Below are positions 24,655 through 32,892 of a stretch of 64,000 nucleotides of DNA, one piece after another; the stretch's first letter is position 1, and every line of letters begins with the position of its first letter. The notes under the pieces are model-generated. The model searched no databases and was not told where the DNA came from. It was given only the letters and a program-made list of their open reading frames with translations. The DNA is from Bacillota bacterium (lineage in GTDB: Bacteria > Bacillota > UBA4882 > UBA8346), in assembly GCA_023429995.1 (NCBI GenBank), contig JAEZCE010000034.1, positions 22,960 through 86,959 on the forward strand. The letters are read 5' to 3'. The translations under genes and the position numbers were made by a program.

Positions 24655-25557
24655 ATGCGCTTGGAACAGTTAGTTCATATCGTCGAAGTGGCCCAATCAA
24701 AATCGATTTCTCTGGCGGCAGAACGGACTTATTTATCACAACCGGCCATTAGCTCATCTATCGCCAAATTGGAATTGGAATTGGGTGTTGAACTGTTTAA
24801 ACGGAACAATCAGGGTATGTTTCCGACGGAAATTGGCGAGCTGGTTATTAATAAAGCGATGAATATTCTTGATCAAATTGAGGACATCAAAGAAATTGCC
24901 AAAACAAATGCCGTAGAATTGACCGGCGATATCAAAATTGCAGTCGAACCGAGTTTTTGTAATACCCTGATGGTCAATATTCTGACGAGCTTTAAATACA
25001 AACATCCGAAAGTGGATGTCATGTTAAAGGAAGGTGAGTCCAACAATATCCTGCATGATATTTTATCAGGAAAAGCCGATATTGGGATTATTATAAAGTC
25101 TGATGGATTACTTCAGTTTCATGATGTGGTTGTCAAAGAATTATTAAGTGATGATTTAATGGTTTTAGCCGGACGCAAATCGGTTTTGGATGGAAAGAAG
25201 AATATTCTACTGACGGATGTATTGGAACAACCGGTCGTATTGTACAATACCGAATATGAAACGGAATGCGTCATATCGCAAATTTTGAAAAAGTATGGCG
25301 ATTTTAAAGTAGCCTACCGCTGTGATAATCTGAATATTATCGAAGAAGTCGTCGCCTCTGGTAATAGTATTGCATTTGTTCCGGCTTTTATGAAAGATTA
25401 TTATGTCGGCCTGGATACGATTGTGACTTTACCCCTTAAGGGCCTTGAAATAACAATAGCGATGATTTGGACTAAAAGGCACCGGGTGTCCATGATTGAA
25501 AAGGAATTCATGGGGACTATCAAAGCTTTATGTTCGATTTGCAAACTTATTTCATGA
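24655..25557 (+). CDS. LysR-family transcriptional regulator
   Basis: Winged-helix domain in residues 1-60 (MRLEQLVHIVEVAQSKSISLAAERTYLSQPAISSSI), then a periplasmic-binding-protein-like effector domain. I set the start at ATG 24655 because LysR proteins begin at this M-x-x-x-Q-L; the open frame runs 16 codons further upstream. CysB/Cbl-type regulators of sulfur genes belong to this family and the neighbours are organosulfur transporter genes, so a sulfur effector is plausible but unproven. It probably controls the permease/binding-protein pair downstream. Confidence 0.87.
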   Translation: MRLEQLVHIVEVAQSKSISLAAERTYLSQPAISSSIAKLELELGVELFKRNNQGMFPTEIGELVINKAMNILDQIEDIKEIAKTNAVELTGDIKIAVEPSFCNTLMVNILTSFKYKHPKVDVMLKEGESNNILHDILSGKADIGIIIKSDGLLQFHDVVVKELLSDDLMVLAGRKSVLDGKKNILLTDVLEQPVVLYNTEYETECVISQILKKYGDFKVAYRCDNLNIIEEVVASGNSIAFVPAFMKDYYVGLDTIVTLPLKGLEITIAMIWTKRHRVSMIEKEFMGTIKALCSICKLIS

Positions 25558-25564
25558 TTATATG

Positions 25565-25780
25565 AATCTAAAGATAACTCAGTAAAGCTGTTGGTCTATC
25601 AACTCATTGAGGTATCTTATCGGTTATAATAAGTTGATAGCAATTCCCCTCTCTTTGAGAATAGTTTTATATGGATGTTTGAGAGAGGGGAATTGCTATG
25701 GGTATCTATAAGAATGAGTAACGAAAGGGCTGGATGCGACCAATTGATTTTAGGCAGTTTGCTGAATCAACTTTATAGTA
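25565..25780. mobile_element. Decayed MITE of the 5787 family
   Basis: Left end TGAATCTAAAGATAACTCAG and right end GCTGAATCAACTTTATAG resemble the TIRs of the intact copies but with several changes, and no clear target duplication remains. Inside lies an 18-bp perfect inverted repeat, ATAGCAATTCCCCTCTCT (25637-25654) and its complement (25682-25699), which may also end LysR transcription. Between this and the promoter at 25895 nothing is recognised. Confidence 0.5.
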
Positions 25781-25894
25781 AATAAAATTTATTTAGCTAT
25801 CACATGTATGACTACATAATGTGCCGGCTCTTTTGAGCTGGTTTTTTGGTATCTATGATAACCACCAATTATTACCCCTATAAATAATGATTAA

Positions 25895-25943
25895 TTGACA
25901 TTCCGGAATAAATGAGATATTTTAATAGCAAATCAATCGGAAT
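25895..25943 (+). promoter_or_regulatory. Promoter of permease/binding-protein operon
   Basis: TTGACA (25895-25900), 17 bp, TATTTT (25918-25923). A TCGGAATAC block at 25937 is a weak version of the TAGGAAT element of the other sulfur promoters. Confidence 0.5.
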
Positions 25944-26038
25944 ACAAGGAAATTTTTAATTAAAGTTATAAGGAAAGAACAGGGATACACTAAATCGATC
26001 ATGGAAAGGCATTGAGGTTTGAATAGGGGGTGTGATAA

Positions 26039-26869
26039 ATGGGAAATATCAACATGTCAAACACTGTAGATCAAAGAAATTCGGCTGATTTTATCAAAAA
26101 ATCATTGAAAATTAAAACCATCATCACCATGAGCACTGTTATTACGTTACTAGCAATATGGTTCTTGACGACAAAGATGCAATGGATTTCGGAAATTTTT
26201 GTTCCTTCGCCGGAGCAAGTTTTTCATGCGTTTAAAGAGACGTTTTTCAACGGTTACAAAGGCAATACATTGTTGCAACACCTGTATTTCAGCATGTACC
26301 GCTTGATGATAAGCTTCTTGTTGGCAGGGAGCATTGGCGTTCCTTTGGGTCTGGCGTGCGGATATCGCCTAAATTTAAGTGCCGTGTTTGAACCGCTGGT
26401 TCACTTTTATCGCATCTTACCTCCGTTGGCTTATTATAGCCTTTTGGTCATGTGGATGGGAATCGAAAACGGCTCAAAAATTGCCTTGTTATTTTTGGCG
26501 GCTTTTCCGCCAATCTTTATTTCATGTGCGGCTGGAGTTAAAAATGTCAAATCCAGTTACATATTGGGAGCTTATACGCTCGGAGCCGGAAATCGACAGG
26601 TTTTCTGGAATGTGATATTTCCCTCATGCTTGCCGGAGATTTTTACCGGAATGCGGACTTCGATAGGAGTTGCATATAGTACTTTGGTAGCTGCCGAGAT
26701 GACAGCCGCTACATCCGGAATTGGCTGGATGGTATTGGATGCGGGTCGATTTTTACGGAGCGATATCATCTTTACCGGAATCCTGGTTATGGGAATCACC
26801 GGAGTTATTTTGGATGCCCTTTTAAAGCTACTGGAAGCCAAAATTGTTCCCTGGAAGGGAAAAGAATAA
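26039..26869 (+). CDS. ABC transporter permease, sulfonate/nitrate/taurine type
   Basis: 276 residues, about six membrane helices. N-terminal helix (IITMSTVITLLAIWFLTT), the VPSPEQVFHAFKETF segment typical of SsuC/TauC, and the EAA-like loop YTLGAGNRQVFWNVIFPSCLPEIFTGMRTSIGVAYSTLVAAEM. Followed 20 bp later by its binding-protein gene; no ATPase in this operon. Confidence 0.9.
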   Translation: MGNINMSNTVDQRNSADFIKKSLKIKTIITMSTVITLLAIWFLTTKMQWISEIFVPSPEQVFHAFKETFFNGYKGNTLLQHLYFSMYRLMISFLLAGSIGVPLGLACGYRLNLSAVFEPLVHFYRILPPLAYYSLLVMWMGIENGSKIALLFLAAFPPIFISCAAGVKNVKSSYILGAYTLGAGNRQVFWNVIFPSCLPEIFTGMRTSIGVAYSTLVAAEMTAATSGIGWMVLDAGRFLRSDIIFTGILVMGITGVILDALLKLLEAKIVPWKGKE

Positions 26870-26889
26870 AATCTTAAGGAGGATGGAAT

Positions 26890-27912
26890 ATGAAGAGAAT
26901 TTGGAACTTATTGGCGTTTTGGCTTTTGATGGTGATAGTGGTTTTTTCAGGAGTGGTAATGGGTGAGAATCAATCCGGTCAAGTGACCATCGGATATATG
27001 ATCGGCGCCGATGACGAGATGCTTGTAAAGGCCAAGGGCTGGTATGAAAAGGATTTGGCTCAAAGGGGAATTAAATTAAAATATGTGGAGTTCGATGCCG
27101 GAAGAGATATCAATAATGCGATGGTATCTAATTCGATAGACATTGCTTTGCTTGGAACGGTACCTCCGGCAGTTGGCGTTGCCAAGAAAATACCTTATTA
27201 TATTTATTGGATTGACAATATTGCCGGGGATTCGGAAGGTTTAGTCGTCAAAAAGAAGGCCAAAGTGAAGTCGGTTAAAGATTTAAAAGGGAAAAAAATT
27301 GCTACCACCATTGGTTCAACGTCCCATTTTAGCTTGCTGAACGCCTTAAAACTGGTCGGAGTTAAACCTCAGGATGTTAAAGTCTTGGATATGCTTCCGC
27401 TTGATATTATAGCAGCCTGGCAACGGGGCGATATTGATGCTGCTTATACCTGGCAGCCCAATTTGAGTAAATTGTTGACGGATGGAAAAATCTTAATTAC
27501 CAGCAAAGATTTGGCTAAAAAAGGGGTCATTACCGGTAGCGTGGGAATCGTCCATCAGCAATTTGCAAATAAATATCCGGAACTTGTTACATTGTATGTA
27601 AAATCACTTGCTCGGGCTTATGAACTTTATAAAAATAACCCGGATGAAGCTGCGCAGGCCATCGCCAAGGAATTGGGGATTACGAAGGAAGCGGCCCGAC
27701 AGCAGATGGATGAAGTTATCTGGATTTCCAAAGAGGAACAATTATCCAGCAAATATCTAGGAACGAGCCGCAAGAAAGGCAAACTGGCCCAGGTATTTAA
27801 GGATACGGCCTTATTTTTGGTAGAACAACACTCCCTTGAAAAGGCGCCGACGGTTGCAGATTTTGAAGCGGTCATTAATCCCAAGTTTGTTGAAGATTTG
27901 AAGGATTGGTAA
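26890..27912 (+). CDS. ABC transporter substrate-binding protein (SsuA/TauA type)
   Basis: 340 residues with a signal peptide at about 1-25 and no lipobox Cys. TauA/SsuA pattern: GYMIGADDEMLVKAKGWYEKDL, NAMVSNSIDIALLGTVPPAVG, VKDLKGKKIATTIGSTSHFSLLNAL, AAWQRGDIDAAYTWQPNLSKL. This last element closely follows taurine-binding TauA proteins. AAGGAGG ribosome site. Taurine or another small sulfonate is a reasonable but unproven ligand. Confidence 0.88.
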   Translation: MKRIWNLLAFWLLMVIVVFSGVVMGENQSGQVTIGYMIGADDEMLVKAKGWYEKDLAQRGIKLKYVEFDAGRDINNAMVSNSIDIALLGTVPPAVGVAKKIPYYIYWIDNIAGDSEGLVVKKKAKVKSVKDLKGKKIATTIGSTSHFSLLNALKLVGVKPQDVKVLDMLPLDIIAAWQRGDIDAAYTWQPNLSKLLTDGKILITSKDLAKKGVITGSVGIVHQQFANKYPELVTLYVKSLARAYELYKNNPDEAAQAIAKELGITKEAARQQMDEVIWISKEEQLSSKYLGTSRKKGKLAQVFKDTALFLVEQHSLEKAPTVADFEAVINPKFVEDLKDW

Positions 27913-28030
27913 TAAGCTTTTGTGGCTTGGATTGGGAGAAATGTTGTTCATCTAAAGTATTAAAGTTCAGAAGCAGAACATCCTTGATTCGGCTTTTGAT
28001 TTTTATTATTTAGGAGATCTGAAAAAATGA

Positions 28031-28120
28031 TTGACAAACCAGGAATGATTTAGTAGTATAAAAAATATAATTAAGTTTATAGGAATACTTAATTTTACCG
28101 CGTGAAGCGGTAAAAAAATT
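28031..28120 (+). promoter_or_regulatory. Promoter, operator and leader hairpin of sulfate-binding protein gene
   Basis: TTGACA (28031-28036), 17 bp, TAGTAT (28054-28059). Downstream an AATTAAGT/ACTTAATT dyad (28069-28094) encloses TATAGGAAT. A TTTTACCGC-GTGAA-GCGGTAAAA hairpin follows in the leader (28094-28117); it is followed by A rather than T residues, so it is not a + strand terminator. Confidence 0.65.
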
Positions 28121-28182
28121 TCCATATTTCATAGTATTCCGATATGTTTATTATAAAACAAACGATGAAGGGGGTTTTGGTT

Positions 28183-29196
28183 TTGAGGAAAAAAATAATT
28201 TTAGGATTGTTGTTTGTTTTGGTTTTATCGGTTGGAGTAGTATCATTTGCCGGAGCAGAAGGGGAAATTACTTTACTTAATGTTTCTTATGATCCGACCC
28301 GTGAATTGTATCAAAATTATAATGCTGCCTTTGCAAAGTACTGGAAGGCCAAGACAGGTCAAACCGTAGCGATTAAACAATCCCATGGCGGATCCGGCGC
28401 ACAAGCCAGGACGGTAATTGACGGTTTAGAGGCGGACGTGGTTACATTGGCGCTTGCTTATGATATTGACGCCATCGCCGATACAAAACTACTGCCAACC
28501 AATTGGCAAAAGCGGTTGCCCGATAATAGCACTCCTTATACCTCGACGATTGTGTTTTTGGTCAGGAAAGGTAATCCCAAAAACATTAAGGATTGGGACG
28601 ATCTTGTCAAACCCGGAATTTCAGTCATTACACCAAACCCGAAAACTTCCGGCGGAGCCCGTTGGAATTATCTGGCCGCCTGGGGATATGCTTTAAAACA
28701 TAACCAAAATTCTCAAGAAAAAGCAAAGGAATTTGTGAAGAAACTATATAAAAATGTTCCGGTGCTTGATTCGGGAGCCCGGGGCGCTACCACCACCTTC
28801 GTACAACGCGGAGTCGGCGATGTTTTACTGGCTTGGGAAAATGAAGCGTTTTTGGCTATCAATGAACTAGGAAAAGATAAATTCGAAATCGTTGTGCCTT
28901 CATTGAGTATCTTGGCCGAGCCTCCAGTGGCGGTTGTTGACAAGGTGGTCGCCAAAAAGGGTACCCGGAAAATTGCCGAAGCATACCTTAAATATCTTTA
29001 TAGCGCGGAAGGACAAGAAATCGCGGCCCAAAATTATTACCGGCCACGCCTAAAATCGGTTGCCGATAAATATGTCCATTTATTTCCGAAAATTAAGCTG
29101 ATTACAATTGACGATACTTTTGGTGGATGGCGAAAAGCTCAAAAAACCCATTTTGAGGACGGCGGATCCTTCGATCAAATTTATCAGCCACAATAA
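28183..29196 (+). CDS. Sulfate-binding protein of ABC transporter
   Basis: Exported sulfate/thiosulfate receptor of the Sbp/CysP family. Signal peptide then LLNVSYDPTRELYQNYN, HGGSGAQARTVIDGLEADVVTLAL, NPKTSGGARWNYLAAWGYAL, GARGATTTFVQRGVGDVLLAWENEA: all diagnostic Sbp blocks. TTG 28183 lies at good spacing from AAGGGGG; ATG 28165 is the alternative. It stands alone with its own promoter and terminator, about 9 kb from cysTWA, which have no binding protein of their own. Confidence 0.92.
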   Translation: MRKKIILGLLFVLVLSVGVVSFAGAEGEITLLNVSYDPTRELYQNYNAAFAKYWKAKTGQTVAIKQSHGGSGAQARTVIDGLEADVVTLALAYDIDAIADTKLLPTNWQKRLPDNSTPYTSTIVFLVRKGNPKNIKDWDDLVKPGISVITPNPKTSGGARWNYLAAWGYALKHNQNSQEKAKEFVKKLYKNVPVLDSGARGATTTFVQRGVGDVLLAWENEAFLAINELGKDKFEIVVPSLSILAEPPVAVVDKVVAKKGTRKIAEAYLKYLYSAEGQEIAAQNYYRPRLKSVADKYVHLFPKIKLITIDDTFGGWRKAQKTHFEDGGSFDQIYQPQ

Positions 29197-29221
29197 TTAA
29201 AAGTCAGATTATGTTTTTAAA

Positions 29222-29262
29222 GGGGGCTGTCTCAGAAGCAAAATGAGACAGCCCCATATTTT
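29222..29262 (+). terminator. Terminator after sulfate-binding protein gene
   Basis: GGGGCTGTCTCA / TGAGACAGCCCC perfect stem around a 9-nt loop, followed by an AT-rich stretch with a short T run. Confidence 0.75.
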
Positions 29263-29402
29263 ATAATCGAGCTTAAAGAAATAGAAATAGAAAGAGAAAG
29301 CTCACGTAGTTGTAATCAATGCAATCTTTGCTTTTAGATACTTTTATGCTGCTTTCTGTCTGCTAAAATCCGTTAAAATTCGATTTTTGTCGACAAAATA
29401 TG

Positions 29403-29462
29403 TTGACAACAAATATAGAGTATAGTATTATCTAATTAATTCAGTAGGAATACTATTAATTA
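29403..29462 (+). promoter_or_regulatory. Promoter and operator of the desulfinase operon
   Basis: TTGACA (29403-29408), 17 bp, TATTAT (29426-29431). A TAATTAAT/ATTAATTA dyad (29433-29462) encloses CAGTAGGAATACT. Same architecture as the promoters at 12389, 28031 and 37891. Confidence 0.7.
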
Positions 29463-29502
29463 ATCCAACAAAAACATTATTGCTTGTGTGTTACTCCAAT
29501 AT

Positions 29503-29527
29503 ACCATCGTATAAAGATGGTTTTTTT
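29503..29527 (+). terminator. Small terminator-like hairpin in operon leader
   Basis: ACCATC-GTATAAA-GATGGT followed by seven T, about 60 bp after the promoter and 60 bp before the first gene. It may be an attenuator of the operon. No antiterminator or leader peptide is evident. Confidence 0.5.
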
Positions 29528-29587
29528 GCAACAACAATTCATATTAAACAAATTGGTTTACTAAATTAAATTGAAGGATTTACTTTC

Positions 29588-29968
29588 ATGAAAACGGCGA
29601 TTCAAATCAAAACGGCACCTCAGCCGATAGGCTCTTACTCACAAGCGGTTAAATTTGGGGACTTTTTATTTACTTGTCAATTAGGATTGGATATAATTGG
29701 CAGTCTGGCGGCTCCGGATACCGCGACACAGACACGGCAAACCCTCGAAAATATTAAAGTTATCTTGGAAGATGCTGGAATGACAATGAATGATGTAGTA
29801 AAAACAACAGTATATCTTGCAGATCTTGCCGATTTTTCGGTAGTAAATGAAATTTACGGCAAATATTTTGATCCACCTTACCCTGCCCGGGCTTGTATTC
29901 AAGCGGTTAAGCTTCCCAAAGAGGCTAAAATCGAAATTGAAGCAATTGCAATAGCCCGTAGTGGATAA
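29588..29968 (+). CDS. RidA/YjgF-family enamine-imine deaminase
   Basis: 126 residues, cytoplasmic trimer-forming family that hydrolyses reactive enamines such as 2-aminoacrylate. The family Arg is in YPARACIQAVKLP, and the C-terminal EAKIEIEAIAI strand matches RidA. Near the start, SYSQAVKFGDFLFTCQLGLD is also typical. 2-Aminoacrylate arises from PLP-dependent C-S cleavage of cysteine or cysteate, so its place at the head of an organosulfur operon makes chemical sense, though this is inference. Confidence 0.9.
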   Translation: MKTAIQIKTAPQPIGSYSQAVKFGDFLFTCQLGLDIIGSLAAPDTATQTRQTLENIKVILEDAGMTMNDVVKTTVYLADLADFSVVNEIYGKYFDPPYPARACIQAVKLPKEAKIEIEAIAIARSG

Positions 29969-30250
29969 ATTCGAGTATCGCTTATTCATATAAGTTTTAT
30001 CGTGAAAAAACAGAGAAAAAACAATAAAAAGTATTCGACTCGTTGGGTTTGAATTATGGTGACAATAAGTGATACACAGGAGCAACGGTTTTAATAATAA
30101 AGCTAAGTATTAAAACTAAAAGGGGGAAGCGAATGTAACCAATTTTTTATGCTAAAAAGAATGCATTAAATAATTAAATCACGAAAGGCTTGAAATTTAA
30201 CCGCAGGGTCTCATATGAATTAATACTATCTTAATTTGGAGGAAAAACAA

Positions 30251-31330
30251 ATGAAGAAACTGTTAAGCATTATTATAATGGTCGTTTTGTTAATTGCCAC
30301 ATTAAGCAATACTCTTATTTTTGCTTTAGATAAAAAACCAGGTGTAATCCGTATCGGCAGCGCTTTCACAGCCGGCAGCAGCAATCCCTATTCACTCCAG
30401 ACAATCGGAATTGTACATCAGCAAGGACTTTTAGAAGATGAGTTTAAAAAAGATGGTATCAAGGTTGAGTGGATTTTCTTCAAAGGAGTCAGCCCGGCTT
30501 TGAATGAGGCCTTTGCCAATAACTCAATCGATATCGGTGCAACCAGTGAATTAGGAGCAATCATAGCCAGGGCTAACGGACTAAAAATTAAACTGATTTC
30601 CGGTTTAAGCCGGAACGGTAATTCTTATGTTGCAGTACCGACTGGTTCACCAATTACGAGATTTGAGGACCTTAAGGGCAAGAAGTTTGCTACGGCAAAC
30701 GCTACGAACTTTCAATTGGCATTTGAACGGATTGCTCAATTTAAGGGATTGACGTCAAAAGACTTCAAATACTACAATCTAGGTCCGGCGGATGGTGTTG
30801 CTGCTTTGGCTTCCAATAATATTGATGGCGCACTGTACGGCACACAGCTTTTTGCGCCGCGTAATGCCGGAAAGATCAAGATTATCTATTCAACGAAAGA
30901 ACAATTTCCGGACAAGTGGAAATCTCAAAGCGGTATTTTTGTGACGGAAAGTTTTGCAAAGGCATATCCGCAAATAACAAGGCGTTTTGTAAAAGTTTTT
31001 CTTAAAGCCGCCCAGTGGAGTTCAAATGAAAACAACCGTGAAGCGTTTTTTTTAGCTGGCTCGAAAACTGGAACCCCGATTGAAAACCTTCGAGAGGATG
31101 CGGAAGGTTCCAAACTCGTTGAAACTAATTCCCCTTTGCTGGATGATTTTGTGATTGGGCATTATAAAGATACTATTACATTAGTCAAAGACCTGGATCT
31201 AATCAAAGATGGATTTGATGTGAAAGAACTTGTAGATAAAACCTACCTGGAAGCAACCCTAAAAGAACTTCGCCTTACTAGTTTTTGGACTTCATATGAT
31301 GTGGAAGGTAAGATCGTAAACAGGAAATAG
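30251..31330 (+). CDS. ABC transporter substrate-binding protein (sulfonate family)
   Basis: 359 residues with a signal peptide (1-25). NMT1/SsuA-type body: IRIGSAFTAGSSNPYSLQTIGIVHQQGLLED, NEAFANNSIDIGATSELGAIIARA, ITRFEDLKGKKFATANATN. ATG 30251 follows GGAGG. It is the only exported receptor in the operon that continues through the two permeases and ATPase ending at 37671, so it should feed them. Ligand unknown; an organosulfur compound is inferred from the enzymes encoded with it. Confidence 0.87.
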   Translation: MKKLLSIIIMVVLLIATLSNTLIFALDKKPGVIRIGSAFTAGSSNPYSLQTIGIVHQQGLLEDEFKKDGIKVEWIFFKGVSPALNEAFANNSIDIGATSELGAIIARANGLKIKLISGLSRNGNSYVAVPTGSPITRFEDLKGKKFATANATNFQLAFERIAQFKGLTSKDFKYYNLGPADGVAALASNNIDGALYGTQLFAPRNAGKIKIIYSTKEQFPDKWKSQSGIFVTESFAKAYPQITRRFVKVFLKAAQWSSNENNREAFFLAGSKTGTPIENLREDAEGSKLVETNSPLLDDFVIGHYKDTITLVKDLDLIKDGFDVKELVDKTYLEATLKELRLTSFWTSYDVEGKIVNRK

Positions 31331-31402
31331 GGGCACTTTTTTGGGGATAATCCCTAAGGTTAAACAAAACAAGATAACAGGATTCGGGAAGGATGATTGA
31401 CG

Positions 31403-32173
31403 ATGAGTACTTTACTTTCACAAGATATAAATTATTCAGCCATTCAGGATCAAGATATTGTAACGGTTTTAAAAGCATTTAAACACCGGCGTTTCAATAC
31501 ATATTTTGCTCCCGATGGGGAAAGCGCACGGAAAATTGCTCTCGAATTGATTCCCTTGGATTCAAAAGTCGGCACCGGAGACTCCACTTCCGCGACTCAA
31601 TTAGGGATTGCAAAAGCCCTCGAAGCACGCGGAACAACAGTATATGATGCCCATGTACGGGGCAGGGAATGGGAGCAAACCCATAAATTGAGTGAGTTGT
31701 CTTATAGTTCGGAATGCAAATATTTTCTGACCGGAACCAATGCAGTAACGCTTGATGGAAGACTGGTGAATGTCGATGCAGTCGGCAATCGGGTGGCAGG
31801 AATGTTTTATGGGCACGAACATTCGGTATTGATTATCGGCCGCAATAAGATTACCAAGGATTTAGATGCTGCTTTCGATCGAATTCGTCACCAAATCTCT
31901 CCGCAGCATGTAAAAATCCGCAGCACCGATCTGGGAGGACGCCCATTTAAAACGGGATGCGTCAAAACGGCTCAATGTGTCGACTGCCAAGGTGAGGACC
32001 GCACTTGCAACGTATTTACCATCATTGAAGGTAAACCTAAACGTACGGATATACATATCATCTTTGTTGATCTGGATATCGGTCTTGGCTGGGATGAATC
32101 CTGGCCAAAGGAGCGAATTCAGAAGATTGTCGACGAATATAAGAAATTGGTATGGATACCGCCTGTAAGATAA
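31403..32173 (+). CDS. LUD-domain protein (LutC/YkgG-like)
   Basis: 256 residues. LUD fold with KVGTGDSTSATQLGIAKALE and TGTNAVTLDGRLVNVDAVGNRVAGM, the signature of this family, and a C-terminal Cys set C-x5-C-x2-C-x6-C in TGCVKTAQCVDCQGEDRTCN. The best-known LUD proteins (LutB/LutC) take part in lactate oxidation, but stand-alone members have no assigned reaction. No lutA or lutB partner is present. Embedded in the desulfinase operon, so a role in handling the desulfurised carbon product or in redox is possible. Confidence 0.8.
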   Translation: MSTLLSQDINYSAIQDQDIVTVLKAFKHRRFNTYFAPDGESARKIALELIPLDSKVGTGDSTSATQLGIAKALEARGTTVYDAHVRGREWEQTHKLSELSYSSECKYFLTGTNAVTLDGRLVNVDAVGNRVAGMFYGHEHSVLIIGRNKITKDLDAAFDRIRHQISPQHVKIRSTDLGGRPFKTGCVKTAQCVDCQGEDRTCNVFTIIEGKPKRTDIHIIFVDLDIGLGWDESWPKERIQKIVDEYKKLVWIPPVR

Positions 32174-32192
32174 GTTGGTAGAAAAGATCTCG

Positions 32193-32330
32193 ATGGGAAA
32201 TATTGGTGAAATTGAGCGGGATAACTTGATTGAAAGATATCCGGATATCCCGCGGTTTATCATCATAAAGACGGATTTGCTGCGGCACGGAGCCCATTTA
32301 ATGAACTGTGCATTGACGCTGATTTGGAAA
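32193..32330 (+). pseudogene. Truncated N-terminal copy of the radical SAM gene
   Basis: About 45 codons read GEIERDNLIERYPDIPRFII then IKTDLLRHGAHLMNCALTLI, closely matching residues 10-45 of the radical SAM protein encoded at 32893 (GELVEKYPDIPRFIILKLDL). Homology stops at the beginning of the PNPOx-like gene. No good ribosome site. Most likely the scar of a tandem duplication; a free-standing small N-domain protein is the less likely alternative. Confidence 0.6.
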
Positions 32331-32344
32331 GGATCGATTCAATT

Positions 32345-32878
32345 ATGGTTCATGATGTTGAGAAGACCATTCTACCAGGAGAACTGGTTAAAATCCTGCA
32401 AGATCCGGAAAGCATAAAAGCAGTTGGAACCTTGAATGCCGACGGTTCGCCATATGTCGTCCTTAATTACACATTGACCACCTTGGATAGTAAAACATTG
32501 ATTTTTAGCGAAGAGCTGGAGAAGTCTTCCAGTAATAAAAATATGGTCCAGAGTATTTGGTTTGATAAACCGGTATCGGTAAATGTCACACAAGGTGGGA
32601 CAAGTTTTAATATTCAAGCCAGGCCCTATCTTTGTCTGATCGCAGGAAAGTTATTTCAGGAAATGTTATTGCGGACCAGGTCCGTTGGTGGTCAGGACGC
32701 TGATATCTCGACAGTATGGATACTCCAACCCGAAAAGATTAGCAATACCTCCGCAGGGATTCTCCGGCATGAGCTGGAATCAGCTCATCCATATTTCGGT
32801 CAGCATTTAGATCGGGCCAGTATAAAAAATGATTTGCCTTCAGATGTGCCAAAAAACAATCCAAAGGCATTGGATTAG
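32345..32878 (+). CDS. Pyridoxamine 5'-phosphate oxidase-like protein (copy 2)
   Basis: 177 residues, split-barrel flavin-type fold: LVKILQDPESIKAVGTLNADGSPYVV and EKSSSNKNMVQSIWFDKPVSV. Paralogue of the protein encoded at 15290, with the shared C-terminal HPYFGQHLDRA. It has a longer C-terminal tail (about 20 residues). It immediately precedes the radical SAM gene, 14 bp away, repeating the arrangement of the first cluster. ATG 32345 has a weak ribosome site; a TTG 7 codons upstream is possible. Confidence 0.7.
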   Translation: MVHDVEKTILPGELVKILQDPESIKAVGTLNADGSPYVVLNYTLTTLDSKTLIFSEELEKSSSNKNMVQSIWFDKPVSVNVTQGGTSFNIQARPYLCLIAGKLFQEMLLRTRSVGGQDADISTVWILQPEKISNTSAGILRHELESAHPYFGQHLDRASIKNDLPSDVPKNNPKALD

Positions 32879-32892
32879 CAGGAGAACAGAAT

